This document shows, one piece after another, positions 42,966-49,252 of a stretch of 64,000 nucleotides of DNA. Location: positions 16,802 through 80,801 of the forward strand of contig CAKXIK010000007.1 of the NCBI GenBank assembly GCA_934875675.1, in the 5' to 3' direction. This DNA comes from an uncultured bacterium (GTDB taxonomy: Bacteria; Bacillota; Clostridia; Oscillospirales; Acutalibacteraceae). The translations under genes and the position numbers were made by a program. Below the pieces are notes generated by a model. The model made no database searches. It saw only the letters and a program-made list of their open reading frames with translations, and had not been told where the DNA came from. Positions within the stretch are counted from its first letter, which is position 1; the number at the start of each line of letters is the position of its first letter.

Positions 42966-43238
42966 ATGGAAGCTCTGGGTATGGTTGAAACCCGCGGTCT
43001 GGTTGCTGCAATTGAAGCTGCCGATGCCATGGCAAAAGCTGCAAATGTCAGACTCATCGGTTCCGAGAAAATCGGTTCCGGTTTGGTAAGCATCATGGTG
43101 CGCGGCGATGTCGGTGCTGTGAAGGCTGCCGTTGAAGCCGGAGGCTTTGCCGCCGGTCGTTTGGGCGAAGTCGTTGCGACGCATGTCATTCCCGCGCCGC
43201 ACGGTGATGTGGAAAAGCTGCTGCCCGCAGCAAAATAA
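42966..43238 (+). CDS. BMC-H shell protein, PduA/PduJ-like (copy 3)
   Basis: A 90-residue BMC-H protein almost identical to the copies at 41877 and 42654. Differences include an Arg in 'ANVRLIGSEKIGSG', a Phe in 'EAGGFAAGRLGEV' and 'VIPAPHGDVEK' at the C-terminus. AAAGGAGG site. Third of three tandem paralogues; presumably a major facet tile. Confidence 0.96.
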   Translation: MEALGMVETRGLVAAIEAADAMAKAANVRLIGSEKIGSGLVSIMVRGDVGAVKAAVEAGGFAAGRLGEVVATHVIPAPHGDVEKLLPAAK

Positions 43239-43497
43239 TCGCGTCACGTTTTTTGTTTCCGGTGCATTGGTACCATTTATCCGGTGCACCGGCTTGATTG
43301 GAAAATAACCGGGAATTATCCCGATCATCATATTAATTTTGTTTCAGGCAATCGCTTAACACTCCTGTTTTTAACTTTGCGATGGCGGTTCTATGAGCTT
43401 TTCTGCCACCTGCGGCGGGAGAAAAGTGAATATCAAAGGGTATGCTTAAAATTTCTGGTTTGGAAGACACGTCATTTTGAAAGGAATGAATTTTAAT
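43239..43497 (+). other. Intra-operon gap with hairpin between shell genes and pduL
   Basis: A 259-base gap. CCGGTGCA (43259-43266) pairs perfectly with TGCACCGG (43285-43292) across an 18-base loop; there is no T-run, so it may stabilise the shell mRNA or partially attenuate downstream genes. A 70-codon frame here has no RBS and is not credible. Confidence 0.45.
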
Positions 43498-44205
43498 ATG
43501 GAACTGAATGCATCAATGGTAGAACAAATTGTGCGGCAGATTGTTGCACAGAACGGCGGTGTGGTTGCCGACGAAAAAAAGGCACCCGCAGAGGCAAAAA
43601 AAGAGGACGGCGCAATTCCCGTGGGTGTTTCCAACCGTCATATCCATCTTACTGCTTCCGATGTGGAAGTATTATTCGGCAAAGGGTATGAATTGCAGCC
43701 GATGAAGGATCTTTCGCAGCCGGGGCAGTTTGCCTGCAAGGAAACGCTGACGATTGTTGGCCCCTCCATGCGCCCGATTGAAAAAGTGCGTGTGCTTGGT
43801 CCGCTGCGCAGCAAAACGCAGGTCGAAATTTCCCGCACCGATTCCTATACGCTCAAGGTTAAGGCACCGGTTCGTGAATCCGGCAATGTGGCAGGCAGTG
43901 CGCCCGTGGCAATCATTGGCCCAAAGGGGATTCTCACAATCAAGGAAGGCTGCATTATTGCGAACCGCCATATCCATATGAGCCCGGCCGATGCCGCAAA
44001 GTTTGCCGTTAAAGACGGCGATTTTGTGACGGTGGATGCAAATACCGAACGCCGCACACGCTTTTTTGATGTTCAGATTCGGGTAAGCGATCAGTTCCGT
44101 CTGGAAATGCATCTGGACACCGACGATGCCAATGCAGCAGCACTTGGCAATGGCTCAACCGTGAGCATTCACACCTGCAAATGCGGCGGTGCCTGCGGAA
44201 AATGA
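43498..44205 (+). CDS. pduL: Phosphotransacylase PduL with N-terminal encapsulation peptide
   Basis: A 235-residue PduL-type phosphate propanoyltransferase. 'MELNASMVEQIVRQIVAQNG' is the encapsulation helix, followed by a Lys/Glu/Ala linker. Two PTAC domains follow: 'IPVGVSNRHIHLTASDVEVL' with metal-binding His and 'GCIIANRHIHMSPADAAKFA' with the second HxH. It converts propionyl-CoA plus phosphate to propionyl-phosphate and recycles CoA inside the BMC. The ATG at 43498 is preferred (thirteen bases from AAAGG); an in-frame ATG at 43486 abuts it. The C-terminus is Cys/Gly-rich (CKCGGACGK). Confidence 0.95.
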   Translation: MELNASMVEQIVRQIVAQNGGVVADEKKAPAEAKKEDGAIPVGVSNRHIHLTASDVEVLFGKGYELQPMKDLSQPGQFACKETLTIVGPSMRPIEKVRVLGPLRSKTQVEISRTDSYTLKVKAPVRESGNVAGSAPVAIIGPKGILTIKEGCIIANRHIHMSPADAAKFAVKDGDFVTVDANTERRTRFFDVQIRVSDQFRLEMHLDTDDANAAALGNGSTVSIHTCKCGGACGK

Positions 44206-44248
44206 TTCCGGTGAACGGAATATTGCCTTTGTGAAAGGATGAATTGCC

Positions 44249-44500
44249 ATGTTGATGGGCAAAGTGGTGGGAAATATTGTTTCCACGCGCAAAAATGACA
44301 ATATTGTCGGATCGAAAATCTTTGAGGTTCGGCTGATTGAAAACGGACAGGATACCGACCGTTACATAGTCGCAATTGATAGCGTTGGCGCCGGCATCGG
44401 AGAGCGCGTTTTGATTACGACGGGCAGCAGTGCGCGCCTTGCGCTGCAAAATACAAACACACCGGTAGATGCGGTTGTGGTTGGTATTATTGACGATTGA
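44249..44500 (+). CDS. pduN: BMC-P pentameric vertex protein (PduN/EutN/CcmL family)
   Basis: An 83-residue protein starting MLMGKVVGNIVSTRKNDNIV, with 'SVGAGIGERVLITTGSSARL' and the C-terminal 'PVDAVVVGIID'. These are the EutN/CcmL/PduN family signatures. Pentamers cap the twelve vertices of the shell and are required for closure. GAAAGGATG site. Confidence 0.95.
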   Translation: MLMGKVVGNIVSTRKNDNIVGSKIFEVRLIENGQDTDRYIVAIDSVGAGIGERVLITTGSSARLALQNTNTPVDAVVVGIIDD

Positions 44501-44525
44501 TTCTTCTGCGAAAGGACTCTCCAAA

Positions 44526-45851
44526 ATGGAATTAAGCGAATTGAAAGAACGCGTTGCGGCAGCCGGAATTATCGGCGCGGGCGGCGCAGGATTCCCCACA
44601 GCGGTTAAAATTGCACCGGGCGCTGATACGCTGTTGATTAATGCGTCGGAATGTGAGCCGCTGCTGTTTACCGATTATCACCTGGTGCGCAAGCATCTGG
44701 ATGAAATTTTGACCGGCGCGGAAGAAGTCATGGCTGCCGCCGGAATTAACAACGGATACATCGCAATTAAAAAGCATAATATTCAGCGCCTTGGGTTAGA
44801 GCCCGGGCAGCAGGTTTCAGCGCACATCAAGGTTGCGCTGCTGCCAAACGCTTACCCGATCGGTGACGAGGTCATTCTCACCTATCAGGTGCTGCGCAGA
44901 GTGATTCGTCCTGGTGCGCTTCCGCTTTCGGCAGGCGTGCTGATTTTCAATGCGGAAACCATGTATAATGTTCACCGTGCCATTGATGAAAATGCCCCGG
45001 TGACAGAAAAATGGGTCACAGTTGCGGGTAAGGTGAAAAACCACGTTACGATGCGTGTTCCAGTCGGAATGAATGTCGCCGAGCTGATTGCAGCAACGGG
45101 AAACACAATTCCCGACGGCTGCGTTGTCATTGATGGCGGCCCCGCAATGGGTTCTATTATTAATCCGGAGCATTCATTTGTCAAAAAGACGACCAAGGGA
45201 ATTTTAGTTTTGCCAGAGGACATTCCGGCAATTACCAGCAAGCTGACACCCAATCGTGCGGTTAATGTGCATGCAGCATCCAACTGCTGCCAGTGCACCC
45301 TGTGTACCGATCTTTGCCCCCGCGCATTGATCGGCTATCCGCTGCACCCGCACAAAATTGTGCGAACCTCCATGGAGATGGTGGAGGAAATGCCGGAGCT
45401 GTTTACAGAAGCACAGCTTTGCAGCGGATGCGGTGTGTGCGAAATGACTTCTTGCTGTCAGGGAATCAGCCCTGCCCGTGTTTATGCGCAGGTCAAGGGG
45501 ATTCTGGCAAAGAACAAGCTGCGTTATCAGGCAACCTCCGATCCTGAGCCGGATCCGGAGCGTGATTACAGAATTTTGCCGTCCGGCCGGTTCAAGAGCA
45601 GAATCGGTGTGATGGAGCTTGACAAAATGACCGAGCTTACCGAGCGCGAGCCGGAAGCAAAAACGCTCACCCTGCTGCTCAAGCAGCACGCAGGCGCACC
45701 GGCAACCCCGGTTGTCAGCCAGGGCGATTCCGTTGCGGCAGGTCAGCTGATTGCGCAGGCAAACGGCGCAATCTCGGCAAATATCCATGCTCCGCGCGCG
45801 GGTGTGGTTGCATCCGTTGCGCCGGACAAAATTGTAATCTCCGTCCGATAA
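44526..45851 (+). CDS. pduS: PduS-type RnfC-like flavin/Fe-S protein
   Basis: A 441-residue protein. 'AAGIIGAGGAGFPTAVKIAP' is the NADH/FMN-binding RnfC-like N-terminus with 'LLINASECEPLLFTDYHL'. A SLBB region follows, and two 4Fe-4S motifs are visible: 'CCQCTLCTDLCPRAL' and 'CSGCGVCEMTSCC'. The C-terminal biotinyl-like domain includes 'VVSQGDSVAAGQLIAQANG'. PduS reduces cobalamin and transfers electrons across the BMC together with PduT. ATG at 44526 after GAAAGGACTC; the open frame upstream overlaps pduN. Confidence 0.95.
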   Translation: MELSELKERVAAAGIIGAGGAGFPTAVKIAPGADTLLINASECEPLLFTDYHLVRKHLDEILTGAEEVMAAAGINNGYIAIKKHNIQRLGLEPGQQVSAHIKVALLPNAYPIGDEVILTYQVLRRVIRPGALPLSAGVLIFNAETMYNVHRAIDENAPVTEKWVTVAGKVKNHVTMRVPVGMNVAELIAATGNTIPDGCVVIDGGPAMGSIINPEHSFVKKTTKGILVLPEDIPAITSKLTPNRAVNVHAASNCCQCTLCTDLCPRALIGYPLHPHKIVRTSMEMVEEMPELFTEAQLCSGCGVCEMTSCCQGISPARVYAQVKGILAKNKLRYQATSDPEPDPERDYRILPSGRFKSRIGVMELDKMTELTEREPEAKTLTLLLKQHAGAPATPVVSQGDSVAAGQLIAQANGAISANIHAPRAGVVASVAPDKIVISVR

Positions 45852-45879
45852 TCCAGCTTAGAGAAAGGCGTGACAAGCT

Positions 45880-46425
45880 ATGCTGTACGCAGTAGGCGTT
45901 ATTGAAATCAAAAGCATTGCAAAAGGCGTGGAGGCGTGCGATGAAGCGTTAAAATCGGCTGATATCCGGCTGATTACGGCACATTCCTCCTGCCCCGGAA
46001 AATATGAAATTTTAATCACCGGAGAGCTTTCGTCGGTTCAGGCAGCACTCGACCGTGTGAATATGAATTACAGAGCATACATTATCGATACCGTTCTGCT
46101 TGGCAGAATTGATGAAATGGTCATCAAAGCACTGCTCGGCGGCGGTTTGGAGGCTCCCAAGGGTGCGCTCGGTGTGATTGAAACCTTCTCGGCAGCCAGC
46201 GCGATTAAAGCTGCCGATACCGCTGTGAAAACCGCCAAGGTGGATGTGCTCGACCTGCGAATTTCCCGCGGAATGGGCGGCAAAGGCGTTGCAATCATCA
46301 CCGGAACCATCGGTGCCGTGCAGGCTTCCGTGGAATCGGGCAGCGAATATGCCAAGCGGCAGGGTCTTTTTGCCGCCAGCTCGGTCATCCCCGCCCCGCA
46401 CGATGATTTGTGGAAATACCTTTAA
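45880..46425 (+). CDS. pduT: BMC-T tandem-domain shell protein, PduT-like
   Basis: A 181-residue protein with two BMC domains: residues 1-90 ('VGVIEIKSIAKGVEACDEAL') and 95-181 ('ALGVIETFSAASAIKAADTA'). Cys38 lies in 'AHSSCPGKYEIL', the position where PduT trimers hold a pore [4Fe-4S] cluster. It follows pduS, its redox partner, as in Salmonella. It is the last gene of the operon, followed by a terminator. It is the only tandem BMC-T protein in the locus; no PduB is present. Confidence 0.95.
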   Translation: MLYAVGVIEIKSIAKGVEACDEALKSADIRLITAHSSCPGKYEILITGELSSVQAALDRVNMNYRAYIIDTVLLGRIDEMVIKALLGGGLEAPKGALGVIETFSAASAIKAADTAVKTAKVDVLDLRISRGMGGKGVAIITGTIGAVQASVESGSEYAKRQGLFAASSVIPAPHDDLWKYL

Positions 46426-46455
46426 TTTGCCATCATAATAATTTATCTCTATAAA

Positions 46456-46500
46456 CCAAAAGACCGCCGTGCTTCAGTTTGGAGCAGGGCGGTCTTTTGG
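46456..46500. terminator. Terminator at the end of the BMC operon (repeat copy 1)
   Basis: CCAAAAGACCGCC / GGCGGTCTTTTGG 13-bp stem, with an inner TGCTTCA...GGAGCA element. Near-identical to the hairpin at 47119-47160. Suitable for pduT (plus) and for the small minus gene at 46514. Confidence 0.92.
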
Positions 46501-46513
46501 CATGATACTGTTT

Positions 46514-46762
46514 TTATCCAAAGTCGTGCCGATTTCCGCACGAAACGCCAGATTTTTCAAACAGACAAACTATTTCTTCAATCTTCATAAAACATTCAGC
46601 GTCATTCAAATTATCATCTTTAAGGATGGAATGAATTTTTTGCAGTATCTGAAAGCATTGCATTTCCACAATATGATTTAAGCTGGATTCCAACCCGGAA
46701 AAAGAAACGGTAAGTTTGTAACGGGATAGAATCCCTGCAAGCAGCTCTGTTTCAAAGTCCAT
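46514..46762 (-). CDS. Small protein of unknown function, divergent from an XRE regulator
   Basis: An 82-residue acidic, alpha-helical protein starting MDFETELLAGILSRYKLTVS, with no membrane segment and three cysteines. I do not recognise the family. The ATG at 46762 sits eight bases after GGAAGGA; an extension to 46828 would pass through the promoter. It shares an operator region with the XRE gene on the other strand, so it may be its target or partner, as in small regulatory or toxin-antitoxin-like cassettes (inference only). Confidence 0.6.
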   Translation of the reverse strand: MDFETELLAGILSRYKLTVSFSGLESSLNHIVEMQCFQILQKIHSILKDDNLNDAECFMKIEEIVCLFEKSGVSCGNRHDFG

Positions 46763-46780
46763 TTTATTCAATCCTTCCAT

Positions 46781-46850
46781 AATACGTTTATGTAACGTAT
46801 TATAGCGCAAAATATTTGATAAAGTCAAGTAAAATACGCTATATAAACGT
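46781..46850. promoter_or_regulatory. Overlapping divergent promoters with palindromic operator
   Basis: The minus-strand promoter is TTGACT (46823-46828) and TATAAT (46799-46804), spacer 18. The plus-strand promoter is TTGATA (46816-46821) and TATATA (46840-46845). A palindrome AATACG...CGTATT (46781-46801) and a second inverted copy (ACGTTTAT...ATAGCG near 46784-46807 versus CGCTATATAAACGT at 46837-46850) flank them and are likely binding sites for the XRE protein. Confidence 0.6.
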
Positions 46851-46860
46851 GGGGATTGCT

Positions 46861-47121
46861 ATGAAAAAGATTCTTTATTTCAGCAATAAAAACTTAATCT
46901 CGCAATCGCTGCACAAGGCTCGTGTGGAAGCGCAGCTTTCCCAAGGTGAGCTTGCAGCTAAAATGCAGACAATGGGAGTCAATATTGACCAGCAGATGAT
47001 TAGCAAAATCGAGCACAATACGCGGTTTGTCACGGATTATGAGCTTGCCTGTTTTTGCGAAATCCTTGGTGTCAGCCTGCGGGATATGCTGAGTGAATTT
47101 TACGAAAAATATGCAAACTAA
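46861..47121 (+). CDS. XRE-family small transcriptional regulator
   Basis: An 86-residue helix-turn-helix protein. 'SLHKARVEAQLSQGELAAKM' and 'VNIDQQMISKIEHNTRFVTD' followed by YELACFCEILGVSLRDML form a classic HTH_3 (Cro/C1) domain, with a short basic start. The ATG at 46861 follows GGGGATT. Divergent from the small protein at 46514 and framed by palindromic operator sequence, which suggests autoregulation. Confidence 0.85.
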   Translation: MKKILYFSNKNLISQSLHKARVEAQLSQGELAAKMQTMGVNIDQQMISKIEHNTRFVTDYELACFCEILGVSLRDMLSEFYEKYAN

Positions 47122-47160
47122 AAGACCGCCTTGCTTCATTTGGAGCAGGGCGGTCTTTTG
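47119..47160 (+). terminator. Terminator after the XRE gene (repeat copy 2)
   Basis: AAAAGACCGCC / GGCGGTCTTTT stem with TGCTTCA...GGAGCA interior. It differs from copy 1 by three positions (two substitutions and a one-base indel). Confidence 0.9.
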
Positions 47161-47162
47161 GT

Positions 47163-47756
47163 CTAGTTCATAGCCAGCGGAGCTTTTTCTGGTTCGGTCG
47201 GAAAATACGAAGGGTATTTCTGGGCTTTATCCTTGACCGAATCGTAAAGCGCGCGAAACTTAGCCGCAAGCTCTGTATCGTCAACGCTGAAAATCCAACC
47301 GTTGTATTCGACTTGGTTGCTGCCCAGATAAGAAAGTTGAAGCTTGCTGCGGTCGCGTAAGGTAAAAGCGTAACAGGGGTCAATGCCGCCTGCTGCCGAC
47401 GGAACGCCATGGCTTGCGGCAGAGAGCGTGGCATGAAATCCGGCGTTTCGAATCCAGCCGACCGCGTCTTTCATTTGTTCCGCGTCCTCGGTGCCATAGA
47501 ACCCAAAGCTCGGCGTGTCAGTGTATGACATGCTGACGAAGATCACATCCTCTGCCGTGATGCGTGCAAGGTCTGCGTCAAGCGCCGACTGGGCAGCAAG
47601 CGCGTCTTGTGCGGCTTTGGCTTCCTGCGCTGCGCGTGTTTCCCGTGCCGTTTTGCAATAAAACCAAACTCCCGCGCCGATCAGCAGACAAACGCCAAGC
47701 ACAACCGTGATAAGGATAATCACCTTTTTTGTGCGTAGTTTTTCTCGATTTGTCAT
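47163..47756 (-). CDS. Membrane-anchored hypothetical protein
   Basis: A 197-residue protein. A basic start and one membrane segment ('VIILITVVLGVCLLIGAGVW', residues about 12-33) are followed by an Ala/Glu-rich coiled coil (about 38-62) and an extracytoplasmic domain with 'VIFVSMSYTDTPSFGFYGTE' and 'IDPCYAFTLRDRSKLQLSYL'. No family recognised. It may be co-transcribed with the gene at 47868, although about 110 bases separate them. The start has only weak SD (GAAAGGCG). Confidence 0.65.
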   Translation of the reverse strand: MTNREKLRTKKVIILITVVLGVCLLIGAGVWFYCKTARETRAAQEAKAAQDALAAQSALDADLARITAEDVIFVSMSYTDTPSFGFYGTEDAEQMKDAVGWIRNAGFHATLSAASHGVPSAAGGIDPCYAFTLRDRSKLQLSYLGSNQVEYNGWIFSVDDTELAAKFRALYDSVKDKAQKYPSYFPTEPEKAPLAMN

Positions 47757-47867
47757 GATTTCAAACGCCTTTCTTCGTGTAAAAATGATTCCGCGACAAA
47801 GGATTTTATGCTATTCAACAAAGACACGATGGTATATTTTTGCGGTTGCACCATTCATATTGAGTGG

Positions 47868-48323
47868 TCACTTTTTTGTTAATACATAATCTGTAAAATA
47901 TGTTCCTAATTCATTATTGGTTGAATAATATTTATTTTTATATTGGACGCCACCGTCAGCAAGAGTTTCGATTGTAACGCTTTTATTGTTTGAAAACGAA
48001 AAAGTCACTTGAACATTTGTAGAACCTGTGGAGAGCTGCCGGTTGTTTTTTCGACAAAAGGTTTGTAATACAAGCTCTTCAAAGCGTTCTATCTCTGCGG
48101 TATCATCAACTACTATTTTTTTAATATTCCCGGAACCGGATGATGTCAGGTCTTGGTATTGCAACTCGATTTTACTGCATTCCATGCTTCTGATACCGTG
48201 CAAACTTTCCACAACGTCAGAGATGGGAACAAAGGTGCGCGATGAGATTGTATACAGGCTCCCGATGAACAGCGCAAGAACGATGATGATAATGATTGAG
48301 ATATATAATATTTTTCTTTTCAC
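47868..48323 (-). CDS. Small membrane-anchored hypothetical protein
   Basis: A 151-residue protein starting VKRKILYISIIIIIVLALFI, a single N-terminal anchor, with an extracytoplasmic domain containing 'SKIELQYQDLTSSGSGNIKK' and repeated beta-strand patterns (VQVTFSFSNNKSVTIETL). No family recognised. The GTG at 48323 follows GAGGCGGG and lies eleven bases past the end of a decayed gene. A longer frame to 48401 is only an out-of-frame read through that pseudogene. AT-rich relative to neighbours. Confidence 0.6.
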   Translation of the reverse strand: MKRKILYISIIIIIVLALFIGSLYTISSRTFVPISDVVESLHGIRSMECSKIELQYQDLTSSGSGNIKKIVVDDTAEIERFEELVLQTFCRKNNRQLSTGSTNVQVTFSFSNNKSVTIETLADGGVQYKNKYYSTNNELGTYFTDYVLTKK

Positions 48324-48333
48324 GAAACCCGCC

Positions 48334-48887
48334 TCACATTTTAATGGCAATCCCACTAATTGAGTCATAGTAATTATTAAAATAGACATATTTAACTTCA
48401 CGTGATCATCCGGTTTAAACCTGTAAATACTTAAAATGCAAGTTTCCGTAACGCTTCATATACCATCCTACAGTCACAACAGAGTGGCCTTTATTCCCGA
48501 CGTGAAAAAACGTATGTATGGGTAACCATTATCTATATCTCTTGTAAAATCAGACCAAAAACTAAACCAATAACTGTCTACAGTAACACCGGTGGTATAT
48601 CCTTGCCCTCTGAGATAATTTCTATATGCCCCCGCTACCTTATTATTGTATGTGCTGGTTGTTGGACTAGTAGGTTGTAAAGCTCATTAGTGCTTGTAAT
48701 TTGTAAGATGCTGCTATTATAAAAGTCCGACGTTACACTTTCCGTAAGAGCTTCAGCCGTTTCTCCATTAATATAGCTTTTACTTGATTTCAACCGATGC
48801 GTTCGTTTGGGCAGGAACAGAAGGTACAAAAGAGATAACATAACACAAAGAATTAACAAAATGACAATGCTCTGTGATTTTTTTCAT
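48334..48887 (-). pseudogene. Decayed C39-like (papain-fold) peptidase gene
   Basis: Reading the minus strand, pieces of one exported protein appear in shifting frames. First comes a signal peptide after ATG 48887 (intact only if the A7 tract is read as A6). Then come SYINGETAEALTESVTSDF, then a frameshift near 48675 to YNNKVAGAYRNYLRGQGYTT and WSDFTRDIDNGYPYI. A frameshift near 48500 leads to 'GNKGHSVVTVGWYMKRYGN', a GHxVxxVG catalytic-His motif. Two stop codons interrupt the Asp-Gly-Trp-like strand near 48410, and the end is SREVKYVYFNNYYDSISGIA. The order matches Peptidase_C39_2-like proteins. At least two or three frameshifts and two nonsense changes mean it is not functional. The catalytic Cys region is absent. 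Confidence 0.75.
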
Positions 48888-48901
48888 TTTGGTACTCACC
48901 G

Positions 48902-48933
48902 CGTTATTTGTGTCATAATAGAAACAAATAACG
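48902..48933. repeat. Inverted repeat upstream of the decayed peptidase gene
   Basis: CGTTATTTGT (48902-48911) and ACAAATAACG (48924-48933) are perfect 10-bp inverted repeats separated by 12 bases. They may be an operator or a hairpin for the ancestral gene. Confidence 0.5.
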
Positions 48934-49171
48934 TAATGCATTAGAAACACCCCAGTTATATTTATTTTTCCAACAATTCCATAATATAACATGAATACAA
49001 ATATTGCAATAAAAATTTATATTATATTAAATTTTTGTATTTATTGCGAAACGCACGGCTTGCTCGTTCACATTCTCACAGGAAAGCGACTATGTGACAG
49101 CGGTTCGAATGGAGAACCTGATACAATTTATGTAATATATATCCTATGCTTTATATTTATATAAAATTCTC
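48934..49171. other. AT-rich intergenic region
   Basis: About 240 bases, very AT-rich, no gene, RNA or repeat recognised. Confidence 0.5.
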
Positions 49172-49216
49172 CGAAAAAAACAGCCGGAACATCCTTGCGA
49201 ATGCTCCGGCTGTTCA
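49172..49216 (-). terminator. Terminator of ileS
   Basis: On the minus strand AACAGCCGGA / TCCGGCTGTT with inner CAT/ATG pairs and a T7 tail, about 35 bases beyond the ileS stop. Confidence 0.9.
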
Positions 49217-49252
49217 AAAGTTCAGAATCGAGCTATGCTGCGGGTGGGGAAA

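Noticed and set aside
43284..43496. 70-codon frame between the shell genes and pduL
   Set aside because: No RBS, no domain, begins inside a hairpin.
27639..46500. Glycyl-radical (GRM-type) microcompartment
   Set aside because: No glycyl radical enzyme or activase is present; the dehydratase is clearly PduCDE with PduG and PduO.
48635..48992. Two small minus-strand frames as independent genes
   Set aside because: They are overlapping frame fragments of the decayed C39-like peptidase gene.
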